64,000 nt of DNA from Porphyromonadaceae bacterium UBA7555 (GCA_002478045.1 DLLT01000049.1:37042-101041); one strand, 5' to 3'. Shown: positions 1 to 9,502, counted from the first letter of the stretch. Translations and numbers: made by a program. The notes: generated by a model not told the origin, from the letters alone.

Positions 1-584
1 TCCTGCCGTCCAATGACACACGTATCAAGGACGAACAGAAGAACCAGGCCAAGGCCGATGACGCCATAACACTGATCTTGGATACAGAATACAAACCCAA
101 CGGACTACCCGCAGTAGACGATGCCGGCAATACAGTGCACGATATCTACTACTACGAAGGCCTTCCCGACACCGTAAACATTTCCGGCACAAAGGGCTGC
201 ATCAAAGTATCCCACTTTATCGGCAATGCTCCGGGTGGAAAGCGTCAGGGTATCCGCGAAATCCTCTACCTGCGCCACAAAGAGGCTATGGATATCTATG
301 ATCAACTCAAAGCCGACTATAAGGCCAAGAAGATCACAGACGAGCAATTTGCCGAAAAAGCCAAAGAGAATGCCACAAGTGACAAACTTAAACACCCCGT
401 GGTAATCATCAAACCGGGTCCCAACGCTACATACGAAGCCCTGGTAAATGCTATCGACGAACTCAACCTGAACCAGATACGCAAGTACTCGATTCAGATG
501 CCCGACCATACCGACACAACACTGTTGCGCAACTACGAGAAGGCTACCGGCAAAACCGTTATCCGTCCCAACATTCGTAAATAA
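1..584 (+). CDS. exbD: ExbD/TolR-family biopolymer transport protein, 3' part
   Basis: The reading frame is open from the left edge of the window, so the N-terminal membrane segment lies outside. The visible 193 residues are the periplasmic part: an inserted lysine-rich stretch (roughly residues 90-120 of the visible part) followed by the ExbD-like end VVIIKPGPNATYEALVNAID and a final strand ending near IRPNIRK. ExbD works with ExbB in the inner membrane to pass proton-motive force to TonB. Bacteroidetes usually carry two ExbD paralogues ahead of tonB, and the tonB gene lies 43 bases downstream here. The family call is strong; which paralogue it is cannot be told. Confidence 0.85.
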   Translation, partial: LPSNDTRIKDEQKNQAKADDAITLILDTEYKPNGLPAVDDAGNTVHDIYYYEGLPDTVNISGTKGCIKVSHFIGNAPGGKRQGIREILYLRHKEAMDIYDQLKADYKAKKITDEQFAEKAKENATSDKLKHPVVIIKPGPNATYEALVNAIDELNLNQIRKYSIQMPDHTDTTLLRNYEKATGKTVIRPNIRK

Positions 585-627
585 TGATCAAAGTTCTATA
601 TTACTAACCAATTAACACAGACAAAAA

Positions 628-1476
628 ATGGCAAAAGATGTAGATCTTTCATCAAAAGAATGGTGTGACATCGTATTCGATGGCAAAAACAAGGAGTATG
701 GCGCATACCAACTGCGTGCAACTTCTGTCAAGCGCCACACCAAAGCCCTGGTGTCCGTACTTATTGTGCTGGCACTCATCTTGACAGCAATCATCATGGT
801 GATGACCGGAGTGTTCAAGAGCGCTGACGAAGACATCAACGCCAAGAACGAGCAGGAAGAAGTCATCATGGCTCCCGAGGATATTCCCGAAGAGGAAGAA
901 CAAATGGAAATTCCCGAGCAGAAGCCCGAGGAAGTTCAAGCCGAAGAAGAAGTTGCCGCCACACAGGCTGTAACCGAAGTCAAGATTGTAGAAACAGTGG
1001 ACAAAGACCGCGAAATCAAGGACCAAGAGCAAGTGCTTGAAAACACCGCTCAATTAGGTGCTGACGACCACAAAGGCGTAGAAGACGTCAACCGCGACCG
1101 CGTTGTCAAGGAAGTTGTCGAAGTTAAGCCCGTGGAGAAGCCCAAAGATGAAGGCCCCGTAAGCATGGCAATGGTTGAACAGAAGCCCTCGTTCCCCGGT
1201 GGTGATGCCGCTATGTACAAATGGCTCAACGATAACATCATTTATCCCGCAGCCGCTTCGGAAGAAGGCGTACAAGGCAAAGTGACCGTACAATTCATCG
1301 TTGAAAAAGACGGCAGCATCTCGCATGTTAAAGTCGTCCGCGGCAAACACCCCGCTCTCGATGCCGAAGCAGCACGCGTCATCCGCAAGATGCCTCGCTG
1401 GACTCCGGGTCGTAACAACGGCCAACCCGTCCGCGTGACATATCACCTCCCCGTACAATTCAAATTAGCCAACTAA
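628..1476 (+). CDS. tonB: TonB-family energy transducer
   Basis: This 282-residue protein transmits proton-motive force from ExbB/ExbD to TonB-dependent outer-membrane receptors. It opens with the Bacteroidetes TonB motif EWCDIVFDGKNKEYGAYQLR (residues 11-30). A single membrane segment spans about 39-62. The periplasmic linker (about 70-115) is unusually acidic (PEEEEQMEIPEQKPEE) rather than the Pro-Lys type of E. coli. The TonB C-terminal domain covers about 190-282 and includes FPGG, YPAAA and the final strand VRVTYHLPVQFKL. It follows exbD in the same orientation and is closed by a strong hairpin at 1507-1548, so exbD-tonB probably end one operon. Confidence 0.93.
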   Translation: MAKDVDLSSKEWCDIVFDGKNKEYGAYQLRATSVKRHTKALVSVLIVLALILTAIIMVMTGVFKSADEDINAKNEQEEVIMAPEDIPEEEEQMEIPEQKPEEVQAEEEVAATQAVTEVKIVETVDKDREIKDQEQVLENTAQLGADDHKGVEDVNRDRVVKEVVEVKPVEKPKDEGPVSMAMVEQKPSFPGGDAAMYKWLNDNIIYPAAASEEGVQGKVTVQFIVEKDGSISHVKVVRGKHPALDAEAARVIRKMPRWTPGRNNGQPVRVTYHLPVQFKLAN

Positions 1477-1506
1477 GATTCGCTTTTGAATTCCATACCC
1501 TCCCCC

Positions 1507-1548
1507 AATAAGGGGCGAAGCCGCAAGGTTTCGCCCCTTATTTTGTTT
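1507..1548 (+). terminator. Intrinsic terminator after tonB
   Basis: A perfect 13-bp stem (AATAAGGGGCGAA / TTCGCCCCTTATT) with a short loop is followed by TTTTGTTT. It lies 30 bases past the tonB stop. Confidence 0.88.
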
Positions 1549-1598
1549 CACGTCCCACACGGCTATTATGATTATAAGTGCATTTGCCAATTTTTTCG

Positions 1599-1606
1599 TA
1601 TCTTTG
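1599..1606 (+). promoter_or_regulatory. Candidate -7 box (TATCTTTG) abutting the tamL start
   Basis: TATCTTTG matches the Bacteroidetes -7 consensus TAnnTTTG. It ends only 4 bases before the preferred GTG start at 1611, so a transcript starting from it would have almost no leader. No well-spaced -33 TTTG is visible. Confidence 0.4.
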
Positions 1607-1610
1607 CCAC

Positions 1611-4055
1611 GTGAAAAAGCTATGGAATAAGCTGACATCCCTGTCGGCCGCTGTTTTGGTGTCCTACACCCTGGCATCGGCACTTAATTCGTGCAGTAGC
1701 ACAAGACACGTTCCCGAAGGTAGCAAACTACTGGATAAGGCCGAGATCGTTATTGCCGAACCCGGAGACAGCATCAACGCCAAAGAACAATATCGCGACA
1801 TCAGTACACGCGAACTGCTCAACTACTTGCGCCAGCAACCCAACCATAAAATCCTGGGCTGCGCAAAAATGCAGCTCGGCATCTACAACATGTCGGGCAA
1901 CGATACCACACGTTGGTGGAATCGATGGCTCAGACGTATCGGCGAAGCGCCCGTATTATATGACCCGCAACTGACCGAAGCCTCGGCACGCCAACTTCGC
2001 CAGGCACTTGTCAATAAAGGCTATCTCAACGCTTCAGTTACCATAGACACAACCACTTGTGGCAAGAAACACAACAAAATGCGAGTGCGATACAGACTGC
2101 ACCCGGGTACTGCTCACACCATAGCTACAGTGACAATGGAATGCGAAGACAATGAAATTCGAGCCATCCTCCAATCCGACACCGCAGCCAAACCGAACAT
2201 CGCACCGGGTATGGCCCTAGACCGTACATACCTCGACAGCGAACGTACACGCATCACTTCGATACTGCGCAATCACGGGTATTACGCTTTCAACAAGGAG
2301 TTTATCACCTTTATAGCCGATACCCTACCCGGGTCGATGGCAGTAGACCTGACCATGACAATTCAGCAGCCGCGCATAATACATGCGGCGCCGACGCCCG
2401 AACATCCCGATGGAATAGACCCGGATGCTCCGGCACCAAAGCATCGACGCTTTATGATAAGGCAGGTATACTTTGTCACGGATTACAACCCGCGCAAAGA
2501 CGGTGACGACAGTACGGTCCGCAGCGACACAATTCAAGGCACACCCGGTATGGCCGTCATATACGGCGCCGACCGATACATACGTCCCGGAGTCCTCGAA
2601 GAAAACTGCTATATCATACCCGGTAAGCCCTACAATGCCTCACAAGTAGACCAGACATATGCCGCTATGGCTCGCCTGGGCATACTCAAATTTATAAACA
2701 TCGAAATGCGCCCCATCACAGCCGTCAAAACCGATGACAAAGAAGAAATCTGGATGGACGCCTACGTACTGCTGTCGCGCAACAAGAAACAAAATATCAC
2801 CCTCGAACTGGAAGGCACCAACTCGGAAGGAGACTTGGGCTTCGGAGTCGGGCTCACCTATCAGCATCGCAACCTTGCACACGGCAGCGAACTGCTGACC
2901 GTCAAATTTCGCACCGCATACGAAAGTCTCTCGGGCGATTTCGAAGGCCTTATCAACAACCGCTACACCGAATATGCCGGCGAGGTAGGCATCACTTTCC
3001 CCAAATTCAAGGCACCCTTTCTGTCTCGTGACTTCAAACGTCGCAACAAAGCCAGTACCGAATTCGCTCTATCACTTAATTACCAAGAGCGTCCCGAGTA
3101 TACTCGCGTCATCGCCGGCGGCGCCTGGAAATACAAATGGGACAAACAACAAGGCGGCTTCAATCAACGCCGCACCCTCGACCTGGTGGATATCAATTAC
3201 GTCTACCTTCCACAGTCTACGCTCAATTTCATCGACCAGATAGCGCCGACCAACCCTCTACTGCGCTACAGCTACGAGGACCACTTCATCATGCGCCTGG
3301 GCTACACGTTCTACAAGACCAACCGCCGAATACCTACGACCACGCTCAATTCGTTTGTGATACAGCCGTCGGTCACTACCTTCCGAGCCTCCGCCGAGAT
3401 GGCCGGCAACCTCCTATATGCCTTCTCATCCATACTTGGGCAGAAAAAGTCAAACGAAGCATACAAAATCTTCGGCATCCAATACGCCCAGTATGTCAAA
3501 GGTGAAGCAGACTTCACATATACACGCAACTTCAATGCACGCAACGCCTTGGCCATACACGCCGGCATAGGTATCGGCTATCCCTACGGCAACTCCTCGG
3601 CCATACCCTTCGAAAAACGCTTCTATGCAGGCGGAGCCAACAGCGTACGCGGCTGGAGTGCACGCACCCTCGGCCCGGGAGCCTACGATGCCCGCAACGA
3701 TGTTATCGATTTCATCAACCAATGCGGCGACATACGACTGGATTTTAGTCTCGAATACCGCGCACGATTATTCTGGGTGTTCGAAGGCGCAATATTTGTA
3801 GACGCCGGCAACATCTGGACCATCAAGACTTACGAAAATCAACCCGGCGGAACTTTCAAATTCGATAAGTTCTACCGACAAATAGCGCTATCATACGGCG
3901 CAGGCATACGTATGGACTTTACATACTTCCTGCTGCGTTTCGACCTTGGTATGAAAGCTCATAACCCCGCTATGGGTCAAGAGGAATGGCCTCTGATACA
4001 CCCGCACTGGGGACGTGACGCCACATTCCATTTTGCAGTAGGCTATCCGTTCTGA
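1611..4055 (+). CDS. tamL: TamL-like translocation and assembly module lipoprotein (BamA/TamA family)
   Basis: About 814 residues. The N-terminus MKKLWNKLTSLSAAVLVSYT leads to a lipobox (LNSC, followed by SSTRHVPEG), which marks the Bacteroidetes TamL subgroup of TamA/BamA proteins. Periplasmic POTRA-like repeats fill roughly residues 35-390. The rest is an Omp85 16-strand barrel, with the conserved loop motif VRGWSARTLGPGAYD (about 690) and a C-terminal strand ending in aromatic F (FHFAVGYPF). The protein should insert or assemble outer-membrane proteins, probably with a TamB partner not seen here. I chose the GTG at 1611 because it gives the best signal peptide; an in-frame GTG at 1578 would add 11 residues. 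Confidence 0.88.
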   Translation: MKKLWNKLTSLSAAVLVSYTLASALNSCSSTRHVPEGSKLLDKAEIVIAEPGDSINAKEQYRDISTRELLNYLRQQPNHKILGCAKMQLGIYNMSGNDTTRWWNRWLRRIGEAPVLYDPQLTEASARQLRQALVNKGYLNASVTIDTTTCGKKHNKMRVRYRLHPGTAHTIATVTMECEDNEIRAILQSDTAAKPNIAPGMALDRTYLDSERTRITSILRNHGYYAFNKEFITFIADTLPGSMAVDLTMTIQQPRIIHAAPTPEHPDGIDPDAPAPKHRRFMIRQVYFVTDYNPRKDGDDSTVRSDTIQGTPGMAVIYGADRYIRPGVLEENCYIIPGKPYNASQVDQTYAAMARLGILKFINIEMRPITAVKTDDKEEIWMDAYVLLSRNKKQNITLELEGTNSEGDLGFGVGLTYQHRNLAHGSELLTVKFRTAYESLSGDFEGLINNRYTEYAGEVGITFPKFKAPFLSRDFKRRNKASTEFALSLNYQERPEYTRVIAGGAWKYKWDKQQGGFNQRRTLDLVDINYVYLPQSTLNFIDQIAPTNPLLRYSYEDHFIMRLGYTFYKTNRRIPTTTLNSFVIQPSVTTFRASAEMAGNLLYAFSSILGQKKSNEAYKIFGIQYAQYVKGEADFTYTRNFNARNALAIHAGIGIGYPYGNSSAIPFEKRFYAGGANSVRGWSARTLGPGAYDARNDVIDFINQCGDIRLDFSLEYRARLFWVFEGAIFVDAGNIWTIKTYENQPGGTFKFDKFYRQIALSYGAGIRMDFTYFLLRFDLGMKAHNPAMGQEEWPLIHPHWGRDATFHFAVGYPF

Positions 4056-4187
4056 TTGTTCGAAGCCGACACGGAAGCAAGACCCTTGACAAGTCCGCAA
4101 GCAAATCATTACAGGTTTGCAAGACATATCGACCCTACAATCCGAGGCATCGCACCCGACACGTTTTTTTATAAAAAACAGACACTT

Positions 4188-4835
4188 ATGAAACAATACG
4201 TAATTTTTGACCTTGACGGAACGTTACTGGACACCATCGCCGACCTCGCCGATGCCACCAACTACGCGCTCGAACAATTAGGATATGCCACCCACCCTAT
4301 CACGGCTTACAACTACATGGTAGGCAATGGCGTCACCAAGCTGCTGGAACGCGCCCTGCCCGAGGATATGCGCACCACACGAATGATCGAGGCTATGCGT
4401 CATCATTTTCTGGAATACTATGACGTGCATTGCACCGAGCACACCACCATCTATCCCGGCATCTCCGATCTCCTTAACGAACTGGCTGCGCGTGGCATAG
4501 CCACAGCCGTCACCTCCAACAAGTACCAACGCGCCGTCACCCATTTGATAAGCCATTTCTTCGGTCAATTGCCGTGGGCGGCCGTACTCGGACATCAAGA
4601 AAATGTCCCGGTCAAGCCCGACCCATCAATAATATTCATGGCTCTCAACGCCCATCCCACACCCAAAGACAATGTGCTATACGCGGGCGACAGCGCCGTG
4701 GATATGGAAACCGCACAACGTGCAGGCATCGAAAGCGTAGGCGTATCCTGGGGGTTCAGGACACGCTCCGAGTTGTCAAGCGCCGGTGCCGACCACATAG
4801 TTGACTCACCGGACGACATCCTCAGTTTATTATAA
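4188..4835 (+). CDS. HAD-family hydrolase, phosphoglycolate-phosphatase-like
   Basis: 215 residues from the ATG at 4188. The frame is open upstream, but only this start puts the HAD nucleophile motif at the N-terminus (FDLDGTLLDT, nucleophile D8, acid D10). Motif II is TSNK, motif III lysine lies in VPVKPDPS, and motif IV is GDSAVDMETAQRAG. Size and layout match Gph-type phosphatases with an inserted helical cap (about 18-85). The likely substrate is a small phosphorylated metabolite such as 2-phosphoglycolate, but HAD sequence alone does not fix it. It is 132 bases downstream of tamL with no terminator between, so cotranscription is possible. Confidence 0.85.
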   Translation: MKQYVIFDLDGTLLDTIADLADATNYALEQLGYATHPITAYNYMVGNGVTKLLERALPEDMRTTRMIEAMRHHFLEYYDVHCTEHTTIYPGISDLLNELAARGIATAVTSNKYQRAVTHLISHFFGQLPWAAVLGHQENVPVKPDPSIIFMALNAHPTPKDNVLYAGDSAVDMETAQRAGIESVGVSWGFRTRSELSSAGADHIVDSPDDILSLL

Positions 4836-4945
4836 TCATATAAATATTGATCTGAAGCAGACATCTCGCTTTCTGCGCCTATCCTCCCAATCCCGTATAC
4901 ATCCACGCCGATAGTCATTTCTCTCTATCCGATAATTATAGCATT

Positions 4946-6127
4946 ATGGTAACCGACATCATACTCGTAGACCCTCGTGATACGCATGACAACCTGCTGC
5001 CGCTGACGTACACACGCCCGGTCAGTGACCTTCGCATTGGAATATACACCATCGACCAACGCTGGCGTATGGCATGTCCCAACGCCAAATTATATTGGCA
5101 GACCGTAGACTACCTGCGTCCCAAGTACGCGGCATGCCCTGACAATATCGCCGGTTCGAATGCCGTATACGTGCGCGGCAACATCATTCCTTCTGCCGAG
5201 CTGGTACACGTGGCTCTTGACCTGCAGCCCGGACAGGCTGTCTTCGGCGAGGACAGCGCCCCTATAGCTTGGCGCGGAGGCAATTCGAATGCGCCAAGCA
5301 TCCAACTGAAAGAGCGCACACGCTGTCTATCCTTCCTATACGACATCTTCGGTCTCAACGGCGAGGTGCTGCGCGAAGACTTCGTGACAATCACCGCCGG
5401 ACGCACCTCGGCGCCATTGAGTGACACCGTCACCGTGATAGGACGCCGCGAAGACATCTTCGTGGAAGATGACGCCGAATTTGTTGAAGGATGCACACTC
5501 AACACCATGCACGGCCCGATATACATCGGACACGGCGCAACGGTTATGGAAGGCAGCTGTCTTCGCGGACCGGTGGCCGTATGCGACCACGCTGTAGTCA
5601 ATATGGGCGCTCGTATTTATGGTGACACCACCATAGGGCCGTGGTGTAAGGTTGGCGGCGAACTAAACAATGTCGTTATGCACTCATATTCGAACAAGGC
5701 GCATGACGGATTCTTAGGCAACGCCGTCATCGGACAATGGTGCAACATCGGAGGAGGATGCTCGGCATCAAACCTCAAAAACGACTATACGGAAATCAAG
5801 CTATGGAACTACCCGCGGCGCCGCTTCCTGCGCACCGGGTTACAGTTCTGCGGCGTCATCATGGCCGACTTCTGTAAGGCCGGAGTCAACACGATGCTCA
5901 ATACAGCCACTGTCCTCGGCGTAGGCGTCAACATCCACGGCAGCGGCTTCCCGCGACCCTTCCTGGCATCCTTCCTCGAAGGCTCGCCTCAAGGATATAC
6001 CGAGGTGCCGATGCAGCGCTTCTTTGATACAGCTTCCAAAATGATGGCTCGGCGCGGCATCGAGTTGACCCAAACCGATATAGATATACTCAACAGCGTA
6101 CGACAGATTGCCGAGAACTATCGCTGA
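4946..6127 (+). CDS. Putative sugar nucleotidyltransferase with left-handed beta-helix (GlmU-like)
   Basis: 393 residues. The N-terminal part begins ILVDPRDTHDNLLPLTYTRP, the pattern of a Bacteroidetes family often labelled GlmU family or putative sugar nucleotidyltransferase; it is a reduced nucleotidyltransferase fold without the canonical GlmU LAAGxGTRM signature. From about residue 160 to 300 it has hexapeptide repeats typical of a left-handed beta-helix acyltransferase (IYIGHGATVMEGSCLRGPVA, IGPWCKVGGE, NAVIGQWCNIGGG). Role is unproven; sugar-nucleotide synthesis for envelope polysaccharide is the family expectation. The following gene's frame overlaps its end, but the likely start of that gene is 77 bases on. 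Confidence 0.75.
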   Translation: MVTDIILVDPRDTHDNLLPLTYTRPVSDLRIGIYTIDQRWRMACPNAKLYWQTVDYLRPKYAACPDNIAGSNAVYVRGNIIPSAELVHVALDLQPGQAVFGEDSAPIAWRGGNSNAPSIQLKERTRCLSFLYDIFGLNGEVLREDFVTITAGRTSAPLSDTVTVIGRREDIFVEDDAEFVEGCTLNTMHGPIYIGHGATVMEGSCLRGPVAVCDHAVVNMGARIYGDTTIGPWCKVGGELNNVVMHSYSNKAHDGFLGNAVIGQWCNIGGGCSASNLKNDYTEIKLWNYPRRRFLRTGLQFCGVIMADFCKAGVNTMLNTATVLGVGVNIHGSGFPRPFLASFLEGSPQGYTEVPMQRFFDTASKMMARRGIELTQTDIDILNSVRQIAENYR

Positions 6128-6203
6128 TATAGAAAAACAAACTTGCATCACGGCTAAATCAACCCTTCTACGCAGCATTCCTCCCTCAAAAAAAGACATC
6201 CTA

Positions 6204-6890
6204 ATGTTTGATATAACCTTTGAAGACATATTTGCCGAAAAGACTCCGGGTATGACACTTTTGGCTTTGAGCGCCAATATCACCGATGCGCCTACCTGCG
6301 ACGCACTATGGGACGAAATTCAGACCGTAGCGACACGCATCGCATCATCCTACGAGATGTCTATGGTCAATAAACGTCCCGGAATAGCGGCTACACGCGC
6401 CGCCTACAAAGCATTCGGTAAAGACCCCAACCGCTACCGACCCAGCACCGAGGCTATGTGCCGACGCATAGTGCGCGGTGACGGCCTGTACCGCGTCAGC
6501 AATGTCGTAGATTTGGTCAACTTGTTGTCCATCGCCTCGGGGCACTCTATAGGCGCTTTTGACAGTGACCATATCTCCGGACACACCCTGCGCCTCGGTG
6601 TAGGACGCCAAGGCGAACCTTATGAAGCCGTACACCGCGGGCCTCTCAATATAGCCGGGCTGCCTGTTCTACGTGATGACATCGGAGGCATAGCAACACC
6701 CACAAGCGACAATGCAAGGACGGCCATACGGCCCGAGTCGACACGACACCTATTTATGGTCACCAATCTATACGGCGACGAAATGCCCGCCGACAAACTC
6801 GCCGAGTATGCATCGCGGCTACTGACACAATACGCCGCCGCCTCCGACATCGAATACCGCATCTTCCGACCCATATCCGACAAGGGGTAA
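6204..6890 (+). CDS. B3/B4 domain protein (PheT-like tRNA-binding domain)
   Basis: 228 residues from the ATG at 6204; an earlier in-frame start at 6108 would overlap the previous gene by 20 bases and adds residues that do not resemble the family. The body (about 40-210) resembles the free-standing B3/B4 domain of phenylalanyl-tRNA synthetase beta: KRPGIAATRAAYKAFGKDPN, YRPSTEAMCRRIVRG, VVDLVNLLSIASGHSIGAFD and the end with GDEMPADKLAEYASRL. Free-standing B3/B4 proteins are thought to act in tRNA or amino-acid quality control, but no activity can be read from sequence. It is followed after 36 bases by an acyltransferase-like gene. Confidence 0.8.
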   Translation: MFDITFEDIFAEKTPGMTLLALSANITDAPTCDALWDEIQTVATRIASSYEMSMVNKRPGIAATRAAYKAFGKDPNRYRPSTEAMCRRIVRGDGLYRVSNVVDLVNLLSIASGHSIGAFDSDHISGHTLRLGVGRQGEPYEAVHRGPLNIAGLPVLRDDIGGIATPTSDNARTAIRPESTRHLFMVTNLYGDEMPADKLAEYASRLLTQYAAASDIEYRIFRPISDKG

Positions 6891-6926
6891 ACGCCGGGCC
6901 TACACCGAACCAACTACTTCAGAAAG

Positions 6927-7838
6927 ATGGCAGTACATCTTGACATCGTTGACCGCGAAACATACTATCGCACCGTCCCTCATCCGGCAACAGTGTACGA
7001 CAGCGTCGAATTTGCCCTTACGGTAAGTGCAGTATGCGGCACGTTGTATATCCTGGTAACGGACGAGGACGACTCCGCAGTCGGTATGGTTTGGGGGAAG
7101 GACGATGTCGGCACTTGGGCGGCGCCGTTCTCGGCACCTTATGCTCTATGCTCGATGTCTCGACCCGATATGCCCGTGCCATTACAAGCCTTGCGTGCAA
7201 TTGCCAGATACGTGGACGCCGAGTCGTACGGAAAGTGGCGCATAGTATTGCCTCCCGAATTCTATGCCCCGGCACTGATACACTCCGCCGTCGAAGCGTT
7301 CGGAGCTCTCGGCCACGAGCTGTTTTGCGACCGTAATTACGCCCACCCGGCACTCGCACAAATGTCATCCGTGGCACGGCGCAATCTCCGCAAGGCCGAG
7401 CGTCACGGTTCGTTCACTCTGGTCACCGATGCCGATGCCGGAGCGGTATATGACCTCATAGCCGAACACCATCGCCAGCTGGGCTACGAAATGGCTATGA
7501 CGCGTAACCAAGTGCTGGCCACTGCACGCGCCATACCCATGGACTTCTTTATGGTGACGGACGGGGACATCCCGGCGGCTGCAGCCTACTACCAGCATAC
7601 AGCGCCGCATATTGTACAGATGATTAACTGGGGTGACACCGCCGAAGCACGTCCGCTACGTGTCACCAATTGGATGGACCACGCCATAAGCCTATATTAT
7701 GCCAAACTCGGTATATCTACCATCGATCTCGGACCAGGCACGCACCACGGCATACCCAACGAGGGCCTTGAGCACTTCAAAACCTCTCTGGGCTGCACGG
7801 TCTCGCTAAAACATATCATCGCAGGCCACGCCTTGTAA
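6927..7838 (+). CDS. GNAT/FemAB (BioF2-like) acyltransferase
   Basis: 303 residues without signal peptide. The C-terminal half has the GNAT-like FemAB/BioF2 arrangement: MSSVARRNLRKAERHGSF, then VYDLIAEHHRQLGYEMAMT, a PAAAAYYQH strand and the late DLGPGTHHGIPNEGLEHFKT segment that shapes the acyl-donor pocket. Proteins of this class transfer acyl or aminoacyl groups to peptides or sugars. Substrate unknown. It is probably cotranscribed with the B3/B4 gene; a tRNA-interacting protein beside a FemAB-like fold is suggestive, since Fem enzymes use aminoacyl-tRNA, but that link is inference. Confidence 0.72.
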   Translation: MAVHLDIVDRETYYRTVPHPATVYDSVEFALTVSAVCGTLYILVTDEDDSAVGMVWGKDDVGTWAAPFSAPYALCSMSRPDMPVPLQALRAIARYVDAESYGKWRIVLPPEFYAPALIHSAVEAFGALGHELFCDRNYAHPALAQMSSVARRNLRKAERHGSFTLVTDADAGAVYDLIAEHHRQLGYEMAMTRNQVLATARAIPMDFFMVTDGDIPAAAAYYQHTAPHIVQMINWGDTAEARPLRVTNWMDHAISLYYAKLGISTIDLGPGTHHGIPNEGLEHFKTSLGCTVSLKHIIAGHAL

Positions 7839-7910
7839 GCTTCATTGCAGCGACAAGTTCCCCAACTCCAAATAAAATGTTGCCGCAGGGACATCCACGT
7901 CCCAAAATGT

Positions 7911-8150
7911 TCAGGGATTGAACTGATTGGTATCGTAAAAATCCATAATATCGCGCGTCATTTCCAGTGCCGTTGCGCCCGGACCATCAGGATCGAGAGC
8001 CGCCGAGCGCTCGTAAGCCGTGATGGCGGCGGCGCGGTCGCCGTGCTGCCATGCGCGACGACCTTGGCGGTACAATTCTACAGCCTGTGCATGCGCGTCG
8101 GCCGCGCCGTCCTCGAATGATTTATTGACTGTTGTGTGTGCGTTATCCAT
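7911..8150 (-). CDS. Small TPR-like protein
   Basis: 79 residues. A single TPR-like helix pair (AVELYRQGRRAWQHGDRAAA, AYERSAALDPDGPGA) is followed by the tail ALEMTRDIMDFYDTNQFNP. That ending (EMT-DI--FY---NP) recurs in small Bacteroidales proteins of this size, which supports it as a real gene despite lying alone against plus-strand neighbours. A TAnnTTTG -7 box lies just upstream at 8172-8179. No function is known; a scaffold role is the only reasonable guess. Confidence 0.8.
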   Translation of the reverse strand: MDNAHTTVNKSFEDGAADAHAQAVELYRQGRRAWQHGDRAAAITAYERSAALDPDGPGATALEMTRDIMDFYDTNQFNP

Positions 8151-8171
8151 AAATTATTCGTAATTTTACGC

Positions 8172-8179
8172 CAAAGATA
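8172..8179 (-). promoter_or_regulatory. -7 promoter box for the small TPR gene
   Basis: Reads TATCTTTG on the minus strand, matching TAnnTTTG, and would give a leader of about 17 bases before the start at 8150. Confidence 0.55.
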
Positions 8180-8209
8180 CGAATACTTGACTTCACATCC
8201 AAATTAGCT

Positions 8210-9502
8210 ATGACACAACACCACATACTGCGCAAAAATTTGTTTGCAATCCTCTGCTTATTTCTCGGCATAGGCTCGGCTTTGGCTACCGACCCTATGG
8301 CTACAAAATACACCTCGACACAATGCCAAGGGTCGCTGACCCCCTACCCGACCAAAGTCGCCGATATAGTCACTCCGGACAGCCTCGTGGCCGTGCATAT
8401 CGACCACGTCGGGCGTCACGGTTCGCGTTATCCGGCCTCGGCAGCCTCGTGCAAGAAACTGCACAGTGCGCTGCTGCATAGTGATTCGCTTGGCCTACTG
8501 ACACCTACGGGTCGCGAATTGCTGGCGCTCACCGGACAAGCCATGACTGCATCTCAAGGTCGCTGGGGTGCCCTCGACTCGTTAGGCATGGCCGAGCAAC
8601 GCTCCATAGCTACGCGAATGATGCACCGCTATGACGGCCTATTCAAAGACGGAGCTCGAGTGCGTGCGCTGTCGTCCTACTCGCCACGTTCGATGATGAG
8701 TATGTTCTGCTTCTTGCATCAAATGTCGCGTATGAACAACCGTCTGGAAATATCCTCCTGCTCGGGACGCCAAAATTCGCCCCTTATGCGACCTTTCGAT
8801 GTCAGCGATGACTATCAACACTTCCGCAGCGACAGACTTTGGGAACCGACATACATGGCTTATTTCGAGCAATACTGCCCCTTGACGGCAATCACTCGCG
8901 TACTTGGTCGCGACTATCCCTTCGGGGGCACCGAACAGGCTCGCGAACTGGCCATAACCGAGTACTACGTCATTGCCGGTATGGCAGCCATGGAAATCGA
9001 ATGTGACGCTTCACGCTTCTTCACCGAGGCAGAATACAACGCCCTATGGTCATGCTTCAACCTCCGTCAATACCTGCAATACACAGCCTCTACCGTATCC
9101 TCAGTGCCTGCAGATATGGCCGGGACGTTGTTGATGGACATCATACGCACCACCGACTTGGCCACGGACAGTCGTAGCGCCGACGGCGTGGTTGCCGACC
9201 TGCGCTTCGGACACGCCGAGACGCTGATGCCGCTGCTATCGCTGTTACGCCTGCCCGGATGCTATTATATGACCAATTATTTTGACACCGTGGCTATGCA
9301 CTGGCGCGACTTCGATGTAGTACCTATGGCAGCCAACCTCCAAATAGTACTTTTCAAAGCCAAGCGCTCGGGACGTTACTACGTGCGCTTCGATGTCAAC
9401 GAGAAACCTGTCACTTTGCCCGGCGATCGTATGGGGCTGTATGTACCTTGGGATGTCGCTCGCGACTATATGATGCGCTGCGTGCCGCTCTACCTCAATT
9501 GA
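8210..9502 (+). CDS. MINPP-type histidine phosphatase (candidate phytase), secreted
   Basis: 430 residues with an N-terminal signal peptide (LFAILCLFLGIGSALA, about 11-26). The branch-2 histidine phosphatase motif RHGSRYP sits at residues 69-75, giving the phospho-accepting H70. The proton-donor segment is HAE (H335-E337), the variant that distinguishes multiple inositol polyphosphate phosphatases from HD-type acid phosphatases. Bacteroides MINPPs hydrolyse phytate, so this protein is a candidate periplasmic or surface phytase releasing phosphate and lower inositol phosphates. It sits 80 bases ahead of a GH20 hexosaminidase on the same strand. Confidence 0.85.
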   Translation: MTQHHILRKNLFAILCLFLGIGSALATDPMATKYTSTQCQGSLTPYPTKVADIVTPDSLVAVHIDHVGRHGSRYPASAASCKKLHSALLHSDSLGLLTPTGRELLALTGQAMTASQGRWGALDSLGMAEQRSIATRMMHRYDGLFKDGARVRALSSYSPRSMMSMFCFLHQMSRMNNRLEISSCSGRQNSPLMRPFDVSDDYQHFRSDRLWEPTYMAYFEQYCPLTAITRVLGRDYPFGGTEQARELAITEYYVIAGMAAMEIECDASRFFTEAEYNALWSCFNLRQYLQYTASTVSSVPADMAGTLLMDIIRTTDLATDSRSADGVVADLRFGHAETLMPLLSLLRLPGCYYMTNYFDTVAMHWRDFDVVPMAANLQIVLFKAKRSGRYYVRFDVNEKPVTLPGDRMGLYVPWDVARDYMMRCVPLYLN

